A stretch of DNA of 64,000 nt from Evansella clarkii (GTDB lineage Bacteria > Bacillota > Bacilli > Bacillales > Salisediminibacteriaceae). The stretch spans positions 451,163 to 515,162 of the forward strand of contig NZ_KV917376.1 in assembly GCF_002019695.1 (NCBI RefSeq). Reading direction: 5' to 3'. Shown piece by piece: positions 54,413-63,171 of this stretch. Every line of letters begins with the position of its first letter. Within the stretch, counting starts at the first letter, position 1. The notes below the pieces were generated by a model that had not been told where the DNA came from, searched no databases, and was given only the letters and a program-made list of their open reading frames with translations. Both the position numbers and the translations under genes were made by a program.

Positions 54413-55612
54413 CTACCGAACCTCCACTTCCGCCTCCGGTTCCTTTATTATTCCTTCAAAAGCTGCTGAATAAATGGCGTGGATATCTTCTTTTTCCAGA
54501 GGCATCGGGCTACGGGCAAGGAGCCGTTTTTGCTTTGCACCATCTTCTGTCAGCCTGTCCAAAGCGGACTCTGGTATATTAAAGCCGCGTAAGTTTCCAG
54601 GAATGCCTACGTCATCTACTAACCTGGCTAGCTCTTCCACACATTTTCGGGATGCCTCTTCATCAGACAAATATGTTGAATTACCCCCTAAAGCATTCAG
54701 TATATCTCCCATCCTCTTCTCACAGCTCCTGCGGATGTAGCCCATTACATATGGAAGGAGAACTGCATTTGAATCGCCATGAGGAATATGGAACTGTCCT
54801 CCTAACGGATAGGCTAGTGCGTGTACGCCGGCCACCCCCGCATTGAAAAACGCCAGCCCGGCAATATAACTTCCTTCACTCATGTCAATTCGTGCCTGTT
54901 TATCCTCTCCATTATCTACTGCCCGGCGAAGCGACTGGCTGATTAACCGGATAGCCTGCAGTGCGAGCCCATCAGTTGTAGGACTGGCGTTTACAGACAG
55001 ATAAGCTTCCACTGCATGCGTGAGTGCATCAACCCCTGTAGCAGCTGTTACTTTCGGAGGCACAGTAACTGTAAGCTCAGGATCCACAATCGCTGCATCA
55101 GCAAGCAGGTAATCATGAGTGACCACATCCTTTGTACTTTCCAGAGAAAGAACAGAGATGTTAGTTACTTCAGAACCTGTCCCTGACGTAGTTGGAATGA
55201 GAATCTTTGGTAATCCTTTTTTTTCTATTGCCTTTGAACCTGATAAATTCAAATAATCAGCTACAGGCCCTTCATGAACTGCAAGAACTGCAGCAAGCTT
55301 AGCAAGGTCCAGAGCACTGCCGCCTCCCAAGCCTACAACAAGATCAAAGTTGTTTTCCCTGGTATACTGAACAAGCTTTTCTCCCACTTTTAGAGGAGGT
55401 TCCGGCACTACTTCAGAAAAGACAGACACCTCGTACCCCTCCTTCTGCAGCGGGTCGGTAACTCGGTTTACTAGTCCGAACTCCATTAACACCGGATCAG
55501 TTACAATAAGTACTTTTTCCGGATCATATTTTTCCGTCTCCTGTACGAGCTGATCAAGGGACCCCCACCCTACAAAGCTTAACGGGGTGAAAACCAGTTT
55601 GGAAAATGCCAT
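54413..55612 (-). CDS. Iron-containing alcohol dehydrogenase (probable 4-hydroxybutyrate dehydrogenase)
   Basis: NAD-dependent group III alcohol dehydrogenase, 399 residues. Nucleotide-binding GLGGGSALDLAKLAA lies near residue 95, PTTSGTGSEVTNISV near 141, and the metal site is in DALTHAVEAY, VHALAYPLGG and HIPHGDSNAVL. Third gene of the operon, 15 bases after the lactonase. With lactonase and aldehyde dehydrogenase alongside, oxidation of 4-hydroxybutyrate to succinic semialdehyde (as BlcB/AttL) is the natural inference. Other hydroxyacids are possible. Confidence 0.9.
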   Translation of the reverse strand: MAFSKLVFTPLSFVGWGSLDQLVQETEKYDPEKVLIVTDPVLMEFGLVNRVTDPLQKEGYEVSVFSEVVPEPPLKVGEKLVQYTRENNFDLVVGLGGGSALDLAKLAAVLAVHEGPVADYLNLSGSKAIEKKGLPKILIPTTSGTGSEVTNISVLSLESTKDVVTHDYLLADAAIVDPELTVTVPPKVTAATGVDALTHAVEAYLSVNASPTTDGLALQAIRLISQSLRRAVDNGEDKQARIDMSEGSYIAGLAFFNAGVAGVHALAYPLGGQFHIPHGDSNAVLLPYVMGYIRRSCEKRMGDILNALGGNSTYLSDEEASRKCVEELARLVDDVGIPGNLRGFNIPESALDRLTEDGAKQKRLLARSPMPLEKEDIHAIYSAAFEGIIKEPEAEVEVR

Positions 55613-55627
55613 GGTAAGACCTCCTGA

Positions 55628-56476
55628 TTATTCGTAGTAGCCTTCAGTAGATTTACGGAAGTTCTTAAACTGTGCTGAATCATGGCCGAACCATACCTCC
55701 GAATTTGTCTCTTTAGCAAGCCTTCTGATTCGCTCTACAGTTTTTGAGTAGCCGATAGAATCATAGATGATTCCTGGCGGCTTTATTGGCGGACCAAAAC
55801 TCTCAGCTGTATAGATAGCATCAGAGGCAAGTATTATTCCTCCCTTTTCAGGCATCTGTACATGGAGACCTATCATTCCCCATGCATGCCCGCTGCCAAA
55901 GTTAAGGACTCTTACTCCCTCGGCCAGCTCCAGATTATCTTCGTCCCTTTTTATCGTACGCCATTGGAGGTTATTTTTAATCCATGCGTCGATATCTCCC
56001 CAAATATACGCACCTTCTTTTTCATTCCGGGCATAGGACTGCAGTGTACCGTTAAGCTCATCTTCATGCACCACAATCGTTGCGTTAGTAAACATTTCGA
56101 GACAGCCTGCGTGGTCGAGGTGCAGATGGGAGGCAACCACATATTTGACATCTTCCGGACGCACATTCAGCTGTTCAAGACGATTTGGCAGATAGCACTC
56201 CTCACTTGCTTTATAAGGAAACATCGTCTGTGTTACTTCTCCCCACCTCCCCTGTGACCCCATTCCCTCAGGATTACAGGCCGTATCGAACAATATCTTT
56301 CCTGCAGGGTGATCAATCAGGACTGTATATATTGGGAATTCCACAAACTCTGCTTCCGCTTTCGGATTATGCACTGTAGCCGGATTATGCATAGCAATCA
56401 TCCAGTTTTTATCCATGCTCATTCGTCCGTTATCCATCACATAAAGCTTCGGTTGCTGCTTATTAATGTTTACCAT
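55628..56476 (-). CDS. Metallo-beta-lactamase-fold lactonase (AttM/BlcC, AiiA-like)
   Basis: 282 residues. The zinc motif SHLHLDHAGC (HxHxDH) sits near residue 115, with His further on in FGSGHAWGMIGLHVQ, Asp in ILASDAIYTAE and a final His in WFGHDSAQF. The setting is that of N-acyl-homoserine-lactone and gamma-butyrolactone hydrolases. It opens lactone rings to hydroxy acids. The operon partners point to gamma-butyrolactone catabolism rather than dedicated quorum quenching, but activity on acyl-homoserine lactones is plausible. TTAGGAGGAGATTAT precedes ATG; 12 bases separate it from the upstream gene. Confidence 0.9.
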   Translation of the reverse strand: MVNINKQQPKLYVMDNGRMSMDKNWMIAMHNPATVHNPKAEAEFVEFPIYTVLIDHPAGKILFDTACNPEGMGSQGRWGEVTQTMFPYKASEECYLPNRLEQLNVRPEDVKYVVASHLHLDHAGCLEMFTNATIVVHEDELNGTLQSYARNEKEGAYIWGDIDAWIKNNLQWRTIKRDEDNLELAEGVRVLNFGSGHAWGMIGLHVQMPEKGGIILASDAIYTAESFGPPIKPPGIIYDSIGYSKTVERIRRLAKETNSEVWFGHDSAQFKNFRKSTEGYYE

Positions 56477-56487
56477 ATAATCTCCTC

Positions 56488-57939
56488 CTAAAGGGTAGTT
56501 TTAATTGAAACGAATTTCAGCTCCGTCATCTCTTCCACCGCATACTTAATACCTTCACGTCCGTATCCGCTCTCCTTTACTCCTCCGTAAGGCATATGAT
56601 CCACTCTGAATGTGGGGATGTCATTAATAATCACTGCACCTGACTGGATCTTTTTCGCTGCATATAATCCTTTATCAATATTTTGCGTGTAAACACCTAT
56701 ATTCAGGCCAAAGTCAGAGTCGTTTACCATTCTAATCGCTTCCTCCATTGTTTCGTACGGAGTGACAAGCACTACCGGCGCGAAAACCTCCTGGCATGAA
56801 ACTTTCATTTCATTAGTTGTGTCTGTCAAAACAGTTGGGGCATAAACAGAACCTTTACGTGTTCCGCCGCAAGCCGTTTTTGCTCCCTTATTCACTGCTT
56901 CCTGCACCCAAGTGTCAATTCTCTCGGCCTCACCCCTGTTAATCATGGCACTGACCATTGTTTCTTCTTCCATTGGATCGCCGACATTTACTTTTTCAGC
57001 TTCCTCTTTAAATCTGCTTAAGAACTCGTCAAAAATGGACTGATGCACATAAATCCGCTGCAGCGAAATACAAACCTGCCCCGAATAAACAAATGCCCCT
57101 TCCACTGCCCGTTTTACTACATTTTCCATTGGTACAGCAGGCTCTACAATGAGAGCAGAGTTAGAGCCAAGCTCAAGTGTTACTTTCCTTAAACCTGCTT
57201 TTGACTTAATCTCCTTCCCTACTTCCGGACTTCCTGTGAAAGTAATTTTCTTAATTCTTTTATCAGTCAAAAGCACTTCTCCGATCTCACTTCCGCTTCC
57301 TGTAACTACCTGGAGTGCTCCGTCTGGCAAGCCTGCTTCCTGGAAAATCTCTGCGATCTTCAATGCGCTTAAAGGTGTTTGATTCGCCGGCTTCAAAACA
57401 ACTGTATTTCCCGCTGCAAAGGCCGGGCCGAGCTTATGGGCGACAAGGTTAAACGGAAAGTTAAAAGGGGTGATGGCAGCCACAGTTCCAAGAGGCTCAC
57501 GCCATGTCATTCCCAGGCGGTTTTCTCCCCCTGGCGCCGCATCCATTGGAATCGTCTCCCCATATATCCTTTTCGCTTCTTCTGCGGCAAACTCGTATGT
57601 AACTATCGTCCGCCCAATTTCTCCTCTTGCAGCTGTTATTGGCTTTCCTGCTTCTAAAGCAATAGTCCGGGCCAGGTCCTCCTTCCTCTCTTTTAAAATT
57701 TCAACCACCTTCAACAAAATTCCCGCCCGCTTATGTGCAGGCATTTCTTTCATTGTTTCAAAGGCCTGTTCCGCACCGGCAACCGCTCTCTCTACTTCCT
57801 CTGCTCCAGCCTTGCTGATGTTTGCGAGGAGTTCCTCACTGTATGGGGAATAAAGAGGATAGCTTCGTTCTGTCGTCAACCACTTTCCGTTAATAAAAAT
57901 GCCCTTTGTTTCAGTTTCCTGTTTTTCAAAGACTTTCAA
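56488..57939 (-). CDS. NAD(P)-dependent aldehyde dehydrogenase (probable succinic semialdehyde dehydrogenase)
   Basis: About 483 residues from the TTG at 57939, which has GGGAGGGAATGGA before it. The frame is open for 56 more codons, but those run across the sigma-54 promoter. Conserved marks are ITPFNFPFNLVAHK, KPANQTPLSALKIAEIF, the Glu of VTLELGSNSALIV, the catalytic Cys in YSGQVCISLQRIYV and CQEVFAPVVLV. First gene of the operon, it would oxidise succinic semialdehyde to succinate (as BlcA/AttK). Substrate inferred from neighbours. Confidence 0.92.
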   Translation of the reverse strand: MKVFEKQETETKGIFINGKWLTTERSYPLYSPYSEELLANISKAGAEEVERAVAGAEQAFETMKEMPAHKRAGILLKVVEILKERKEDLARTIALEAGKPITAARGEIGRTIVTYEFAAEEAKRIYGETIPMDAAPGGENRLGMTWREPLGTVAAITPFNFPFNLVAHKLGPAFAAGNTVVLKPANQTPLSALKIAEIFQEAGLPDGALQVVTGSGSEIGEVLLTDKRIKKITFTGSPEVGKEIKSKAGLRKVTLELGSNSALIVEPAVPMENVVKRAVEGAFVYSGQVCISLQRIYVHQSIFDEFLSRFKEEAEKVNVGDPMEEETMVSAMINRGEAERIDTWVQEAVNKGAKTACGGTRKGSVYAPTVLTDTTNEMKVSCQEVFAPVVLVTPYETMEEAIRMVNDSDFGLNIGVYTQNIDKGLYAAKKIQSGAVIINDIPTFRVDHMPYGGVKESGYGREGIKYAVEEMTELKFVSIKTTL

Positions 57940-57980
57940 TCCATTCCCTCCCTCTATATGAGTCTTCAGAGATAATATAA

Positions 57981-57996
57981 TGCAAGACTCATGCCA
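57981..57996 (-). promoter_or_regulatory. Sigma-54 promoter of the lactone operon
   Basis: On the minus strand TGGCATGAGTCTTGCA has GG and GC exactly 10 bases apart, a near-perfect -24/-12 (TGGCAC-N5-TTGCA). Transcription would start near 57970, about 30 bases before the TTG start. A sigma-54 activator gene lies next door. Confidence 0.9.
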
Positions 57997-58046
57997 GGCG
58001 ACAAATCGCGCTTTAATACGGCCTTTATCAAAGAGCTGCTGAATTA

Positions 58047-58130
58047 TTTCACCAATTTTGAAGGATTTTCTCTGAAAAGCAGAGAAACTAGTGGTGAAAA
58101 TAGTCACCTGGGTACGGAATTAATTCACCA
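58047..58130. promoter_or_regulatory. Candidate upstream activator sites for the sigma-54 regulator
   Basis: TTTCTCTG-AAAAG-CAGAGAAA (58067-58087) is a perfect 8-base inverted repeat, 70-105 bases upstream of the -12 element. It is flanked by TTTCACCA (58047-58054) and TGGTGAAA (58092-58099), with another ATTCACCA at 58123-58130. One of these sets is probably the enhancer bound by the activator. Which one cannot be decided by eye. Confidence 0.5.
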
Positions 58131-58150
58131 TTTTGAAGGGGAGGGCAAAG

Positions 58151-59830
58151 ATGGAAAGAGGAGTGTTGGCGATTGACTGGGAGAACATTATTTCTTCTAT
58201 GCATAACGGAGTGGTAATCGTTAATGGAGAACGCAAAGTGCTTTTTATGAACCACTCTGCTGTGCAGCTTTTAAAGGCAGAAGGTATGGAAACAGAAGGA
58301 CGTGACATCCGTGATTTCGTGCCTGCAACAAGGATACCTGAAGTGATTGATAAAGGAGCTTCCACCATTGGTGAGGAAATCAGTTTATTTGGTAGACAGT
58401 GTATCGTGAACAGAACACCATTTTATGAGGACGGAAAGAGAATTGGTGCTATCAGTGTGATTCAGGATATATCTGAAGTAAAGCAATACCAGAAGCTCCT
58501 CAAACAGCTGGAAGCAATTATAGAGTTTACTACTGATGGTATTTATGTTGTTGATAATAAAGGCATTACTCTCTTTGTGAATCAGGCGTACGAGCAAATT
58601 ACCGGTTTTTCCAGGGCAGAACTTGTTGGGGAACATATGCAGGATTTAATGGAAAACGGCTATATTGATCAGTCTGTATCCCTTCTTGTACTGGAAAAGA
58701 AAGAACAGGTTTCTATTATGCAGAAAATTAACGGAAGGAAAGATGTCATTGTAACCGGGAACCCCGTCTTTAATGATGATGGAACTATAGAGCTTGTGGT
58801 CACTAGCGTCAGGGATATCACCCAGCTAAACGAACTTCGTAAAGAATTGATGAAAGCTAAAACTTTTTCGAAAATCAATCAGCATCGCTACTCTTTTAAG
58901 CTGGAAGATTCTGAAGAAGTTATTGTATTTGAAAGCAATATTATGAATGAAATATACGAGCAAGTGCACCAGATTGCCCCTTATCCGACTAGCGTTCTGC
59001 TTACCGGACCTTCAGGTTCCGGAAAAGAAGTCATAGCCAATTTAATTCACAATTGCAGCCAGCGAAATAAACAGCCTTTCATTAAAGTTAACTGCGGTGC
59101 CATTCCTGAGCAACTCCTGGAATCTGAACTCTTTGGTTATGTACCAGGAGCTTTCACCGGAGCCAGCAGAGAAGGAAAAATTGGACTTCTTGAGCTCGCT
59201 GACCAGGGTACAGTTATGCTGGATGAAATTGGAGAGATGCCTCTTTCGCTGCAAGTGAAGCTTCTCCGTGTCCTCCAGGAAAAACAAATCTACCGAATAG
59301 GCAGTAATAAGCCAATAAAGCTTGATATACGAATTATTTCAGCAACAAATCAGAACTTGGAAAACCAAATAAAAAAAGGTGTTTTCCGAGAAGATTTATA
59401 CTACCGTCTTAAAGTGATTGAAATAAAAATCCCCCCACTTTTTGAAAGGAAGGAAGATATCGGGGTTTTGGTGGAATACTTTTTTCAGCATTATTGTCAG
59501 CTATACAGTATTCATAAAGAATTGTCACAAGATGCAAAAGCGTTTCTTCTTTCCTATCAATGGCCCGGAAACGTACGGGAGCTGAAAAATATGGTTGAAA
59601 ATTTAATAGTCTCCGTTCCTTCCTCCGTAATCGAACCATATAATCTTCCTTTTCACATTACAGAGGGAAATAATACAGGGGAACGTAATTTGAAAGATCG
59701 TGTAGATAAGTTTGAAAAACGCCTCGTGATGGAAACTTTAAGACAGAGTCCTTCCATACGAAAGGCTGCAAAAGAACTGGGGATTAACCACTCTACTTTA
59801 GTAAAAAAACTAAAAAGATGGAATGAATAA
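58151..59830 (+). CDS. PAS-AAA+-Fis sigma-54-dependent transcriptional activator
   Basis: About 559 residues from the ATG at 58151 (GGGGAGGGCAAAG before it). Two PAS domains (about 10-105 and 115-230) would sense a ligand or redox state. The AAA+ domain has Walker A GPSGSGKE at 286-293, the sigma-54-contacting GAFTGA at 333-338, Walker B VMLDEIGEMP, and RIISATNQ. The C-terminal Fis-type helix-turn-helix reads SIRKAAKELGINHSTLVKKL. It has no receiver domain, so it is ligand-controlled, like RocR or BkdR. Divergent from the lactone operon, whose promoter is of sigma-54 type: very probably its activator. Confidence 0.95.
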   Translation: MERGVLAIDWENIISSMHNGVVIVNGERKVLFMNHSAVQLLKAEGMETEGRDIRDFVPATRIPEVIDKGASTIGEEISLFGRQCIVNRTPFYEDGKRIGAISVIQDISEVKQYQKLLKQLEAIIEFTTDGIYVVDNKGITLFVNQAYEQITGFSRAELVGEHMQDLMENGYIDQSVSLLVLEKKEQVSIMQKINGRKDVIVTGNPVFNDDGTIELVVTSVRDITQLNELRKELMKAKTFSKINQHRYSFKLEDSEEVIVFESNIMNEIYEQVHQIAPYPTSVLLTGPSGSGKEVIANLIHNCSQRNKQPFIKVNCGAIPEQLLESELFGYVPGAFTGASREGKIGLLELADQGTVMLDEIGEMPLSLQVKLLRVLQEKQIYRIGSNKPIKLDIRIISATNQNLENQIKKGVFREDLYYRLKVIEIKIPPLFERKEDIGVLVEYFFQHYCQLYSIHKELSQDAKAFLLSYQWPGNVRELKNMVENLIVSVPSSVIEPYNLPFHITEGNNTGERNLKDRVDKFEKRLVMETLRQSPSIRKAAKELGINHSTLVKKLKRWNE

Positions 59831-59892
59831 AGGTGACCTAGTGAATTGCGGGGTTTCAATTAATGCCATATGTATAATTTCAAGGAAGTTTA

Positions 59893-59930
59893 AAAAAGCG
59901 CAGAGTATCCGGACTCTACGCTTCTTTTAA
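59893..59930. terminator. Bidirectional terminator
   Basis: AAGCGCAGAGT-ATCCGG-ACTCTACGCTT is followed by CTTTT and preceded by an A-run. The stem overlaps the last codons of the minus-strand recombinase gene. Confidence 0.8.
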
Positions 59931-60764
59931 TTCTTCCTCCGCTATTTTTACAGCCTTTATATATTGTTTCGTTACATGGATATCTGAGTGTCCGGCCAGC
60001 TGTGCCACAATTGATACATCAAGACCTTTTTCAATAAGCCTGTAGCAAAAGGTATGCCGCAGTTTATGAGGATATACATCGTATTGCTTTAACATATGCT
60101 GAACTGTCCGGGATGAGATCCTCTTATTATAATTGGATAAAAACAATGCTAGTTCTTCGTCCGTTCTTGTCTCCAGATATTCCTTCAGGTGATGAACGAG
60201 GGATTTGGGCAGCGGTATGGTCCGCTGTTGATCATTCCCCTGGCCTCTTACAGTCAGCTGGCCAGTATGATGTTTTGAGTTCAATTCAATATCGCTAATG
60301 TTTAAAGAGCATAGCTCAGATACACGTACGCCTGTTTCTAATAGAGTATAAGCAATAGCTATATTCCTTTTATTTCTATCCTTTTCAATCTTATTTAGCA
60401 GCTCCTGAACCTCTTCCTCCGTCATTGATTCCGGAAAAAAATCTCCCTCTTCTTTCTCAAAGACAGGAATGTCCTGAACGATATCCGGCCGCCCGATAGA
60501 TTTTGCAAAAGTATTAAGAGTGTTGCACGTCTTCTTAATTGTTGAAGTACTGCGCTTTTGTTTGTTTTCTAAAAACTCAAGATAATCCTGTATATCTTTT
60601 GTGGAGAGTTCATTAATCACTCTTCCATTATTGTTCATCCACTGCATAAATAATTGCAGTACTCCGTTATATGTTTTAATGGTATTTTCTGATCTTCCTT
60701 TTGCGGAGAGATAGCCAGCAAAAGAATCTAACATACCAGTATATTCTGAATTATGTTTATCCAC
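59916..60764 (-). CDS. Tyrosine recombinase (XerC/D-like integrase)
   Basis: About 282 residues from a GTG at 60764 with GGAGGGGGAG before it; an ATG 30 bases upstream lacks a ribosome site. N-terminal SAM-like domain (LDSFAGYLSAKGRSENTIKT), then the catalytic domain with Arg in TGVRVSELCSL, HKLRHTFCYRLIEKG, LAGHSDIHVTKQYI (last His and Tyr). All catalytic residues are present, so it is probably active. It is not next to topA, codV or phage genes. It lies beside an ISL3 element and may belong to a small mobile unit or be a chromosomal Xer paralogue. Confidence 0.92.
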   Translation of the reverse strand: MDKHNSEYTGMLDSFAGYLSAKGRSENTIKTYNGVLQLFMQWMNNNGRVINELSTKDIQDYLEFLENKQKRSTSTIKKTCNTLNTFAKSIGRPDIVQDIPVFEKEEGDFFPESMTEEEVQELLNKIEKDRNKRNIAIAYTLLETGVRVSELCSLNISDIELNSKHHTGQLTVRGQGNDQQRTIPLPKSLVHHLKEYLETRTDEELALFLSNYNKRISSRTVQHMLKQYDVYPHKLRHTFCYRLIEKGLDVSIVAQLAGHSDIHVTKQYIKAVKIAEEELKEA

Positions 60765-60892
60765 CTCTATCTCCCCCTCCTTTGTTTCGGACATTATAAC
60801 CCATCTAGTCTATTTTGTCAAATTCTGCGCAACTCCCCTGACATATAGTTCGGTTTTTCATTATTAATATCGGTATATCCCCTCTAAACTAT

Positions 60893-62291
60893 AAAAAAAG
60901 GGTTCTAAGTCAAATGTTGGGGGTGGGAGATAATCTCCTGCCCCTTTATCCCACTCGAATTGTTTGTCCTTTTAATTGGTGATGTAATAACACACGAAGG
61001 CGTAAGCGATCGTACCTCCTAAAACCGAACCCGTTTCGTTTAATTACTTTTGTTTGGTTATTCAACCCTTCAATAGGACCGTTGGTATATCCAAAGGTAA
61101 AGCTATTCATGATTTCCGTCTGCCAGTTCTTTAGCGTTTCAATTGCTTTAATAAATTCTTTCATCCCGGACTGTTCCACCTGGTGATAAAAGCTGTAAAG
61201 GCCACGTTTTACTTTAAACCCATCTTTAGGCCCTGTCTTTTTGGCCTCATCAAACCAGGAACGAAATGCCTCTTTGAGCCTGTAAGCTTCCTTCAATTCA
61301 TCAGACAGGTGAAGGTACCTCTCCAGATACCAGAGCTGCTTGTCCGTTAATTCCTCATATCGTTTGTTAAATACATGTTTCATTCGCTTGCATTTTTTAC
61401 GGTCATACTCATGAAAATCCTTTTGGACCCTTCTCCGTACCCGGTCCAGTGCCCAGAAAATGTAACGGCAGAAGTGGAACCGATCTGCCACAATAACAGG
61501 ATTACCAAGCGATTTTTCTACAGCCGACTTGAAGGAGTAGCTCATATCCATAACGACCACTTTCACATTTGTCCCTTTTTTCCGAAGGTAATTCTTGACG
61601 GTCCTTACGGATCGGTCAGGCAAAATGTCCAGTGGCTCCCCTGTCTCACCATTGGCAATGATCACTTGATACTTCCCTTTATTGGTATCACCCTTATACT
61701 CATCAATCGCGATTACTTCCGGCAGTTGTTTCACTTCTTTTAACATCGGGGCAGAAAGCGAGTCGAACCGTCTGATAGCTGTAGATGGTGAAGTGTGAAA
61801 CTGCAGGGCGGTATCCTTGAAATTCTTCCCCTGTATTACACGCAGCCCCATCGCCTGATTCCATTCAGCCGAATGACGCTGATAACGTTCAACGATATGG
61901 GTTTTTTCCGGAAACCTCTTTCCGCAAGTGCATTTATAGCGACGCTTCCTGTAGAACAAATAAGAGATTCTTTCAAATATCTTCAGGTGTTTAATCTTCT
62001 GGATCCGGTAATCATGCACACGTTTCGTTTTCTCGCCACAGGCTGGACAACGATGATGTGTCACCTTCAGCTCTACATGGAGATGGAATGAATCTTCAAC
62101 TGTCTCTGTTTTTGTGATTGTCACATCTTCTAATCCAGGTAAAATAGTGTTAAAATACATGTTGCACGCAACTCCTATCTTTTTTCTTGTTTCTAGTCAA
62201 TTCAAGTGTAAAAGATATAGGAGCTTGCGTGTTTTTTTATGCTCACTAAATTTTCTAAAGACCCCAACAAATAGTTTAGAGCCAAAAAAAG
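60893..62291 (-). mobile_element. Complete ISL3-family insertion sequence with 8-bp target duplication
   Basis: The element spans 60901-62283 (1383 bp). The left end reads GGTTCTAAGTCAAATGTTGG; the right end, reversed, reads GGCTCTAAACTATTTGTTGG, giving imperfect inverted repeats of about 22 bases. Both flanks carry AAAAAAAG (60893-60900 and 62284-62291), an 8-base duplication as expected for ISL3. The right flank is the U-tract of the terminator of the gene at 62329, so the insertion split a terminator just beyond its stem. Confidence 0.93.
60946..62160 (-). CDS. ISL3-family transposase
   Basis: 404 residues, full length. The N-terminal zinc-binding part has CPACGEKTKRVHDYR and YKCTCGKRFPEK; a helix-turn-helix follows. 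The DDE domain has VIAIDEYKGDTNKGKYQVII, VVMDMSYSFKSAVEKSLGNP, VADRFHFCRY and a late Glu in NGPIEGLNNQTKVIKRNGFG. There is no frameshift or stop, so the element looks potentially active. Confidence 0.96.
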   Translation of the reverse strand: MYFNTILPGLEDVTITKTETVEDSFHLHVELKVTHHRCPACGEKTKRVHDYRIQKIKHLKIFERISYLFYRKRRYKCTCGKRFPEKTHIVERYQRHSAEWNQAMGLRVIQGKNFKDTALQFHTSPSTAIRRFDSLSAPMLKEVKQLPEVIAIDEYKGDTNKGKYQVIIANGETGEPLDILPDRSVRTVKNYLRKKGTNVKVVVMDMSYSFKSAVEKSLGNPVIVADRFHFCRYIFWALDRVRRRVQKDFHEYDRKKCKRMKHVFNKRYEELTDKQLWYLERYLHLSDELKEAYRLKEAFRSWFDEAKKTGPKDGFKVKRGLYSFYHQVEQSGMKEFIKAIETLKNWQTEIMNSFTFGYTNGPIEGLNNQTKVIKRNGFGFRRYDRLRLRVLLHHQLKGQTIRVG

Positions 62292-62314
62292 AAGGCCAAA
62301 ATAAATTAGCCTTC
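62284..62314 (-). terminator. Terminator of the RsbR-like gene, abutted by the IS
   Basis: On the minus strand GAAGGC-N12-GCCTTC is followed by TTTTTTT. The T-run is now also the target duplication of the ISL3 element. Confidence 0.75.
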
Positions 62315-62328
62315 CTGTTTAATAATTA

Positions 62329-63171
62329 TTAAAGTGACAATTCCATAACCTTTATTGTGTTTGACAGAGATGGTTTAATGGATACTTTTCCAAAATTAAG
62401 ACCTAACTGTACTGCCGACTGTGCTATCTCAGGTCTTAATCCTGAAAGTGTTGTTTCTACTCCTACTAACTTCAGGGCATCTATTAACTGCCCCAGTTCT
62501 CGGGCAACAATTTTATCCATTACTGCTACTCCCGACAGATCAAGCAGTAAATGATTCACCCCAAGACGGGAACACTCTTCAAGTGTTTTTTCTAATATAA
62601 TTTTCGCCCTGCTCTCATCAACTTCGCCCACAAGAGGAAGCAGCGCAACCTGCTCATTAAGTGTAATTATCGGCGAGCTCAACTCTAATATAAGTTCCTG
62701 CTGTTTCTGAAACCTTTTCTGAGAATAATTAGTGTGCTCCTCAGTAAACCTGACAAGGATTTTAAACATTGTAAGATCCACAATTTGATACCAGGAAGTT
62801 ATCTCTTTAATGGTATATTTATCTTGTCTCTCTTCAACAAACTGATCAATTCTTGAAATATACATTTCCTGTGTTCTGTAAAATTCTTTCAAAATCCTGT
62901 GTAATGGTGTGTTAAGATGCTCCTCATCCTGTGCTACCTCACCAATCCACTTTTCCAGATTACTTAAAAATTCTTCTTTTTCCGTAACAAAAATTTTAAA
63001 GAAAGCGAGATGAAACTCATAATTTTGTCTTTTTACATTATTTATTACATCAGGATCTTCAGAAATATAAACACCGGAAGGATCATTTTTTTCTAAGGTC
63101 CGGTACCATTCTTCTGTAATTTCCTCAGCATGATCTAATAGAAAGTCGTAGAGTTCCTTATTTCTATGCAT
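62329..63171 (-). CDS. RsbR-like stressosome protein with STAS domain
   Basis: 280 residues: an N-terminal all-helical sensor (about 1-150, EEITEEWYRTLEKNDPSGVY) and a C-terminal STAS domain (about 160-275). In RsbRA the STAS phospho-sites lie in VDTTVA and IAQTIV. Here the first reads VMDKIVA, so both Thr are gone, and the second reads IAQSAV, with Ser for Thr. It probably joins the stressosome that controls sigma-B or another output, but with altered phosphorylation. CGGAGGCGGGAATTA precedes ATG. No rsbS or rsbT is adjacent. Confidence 0.9.
   Translation of the reverse strand: MHRNKELYDFLLDHAEEITEEWYRTLEKNDPSGVYISEDPDVINNVKRQNYEFHLAFFKIFVTEKEEFLSNLEKWIGEVAQDEEHLNTPLHRILKEFYRTQEMYISRIDQFVEERQDKYTIKEITSWYQIVDLTMFKILVRFTEEHTNYSQKRFQKQQELILELSSPIITLNEQVALLPLVGEVDESRAKIILEKTLEECSRLGVNHLLLDLSGVAVMDKIVARELGQLIDALKLVGVETTLSGLRPEIAQSAVQLGLNFGKVSIKPSLSNTIKVMELSL

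Noticed and set aside
59916..62283. Prophage or integrative element
   Set aside because: A tyrosine recombinase lies next to an IS, but no phage structural genes, attachment-site repeats or tRNA gene are visible.
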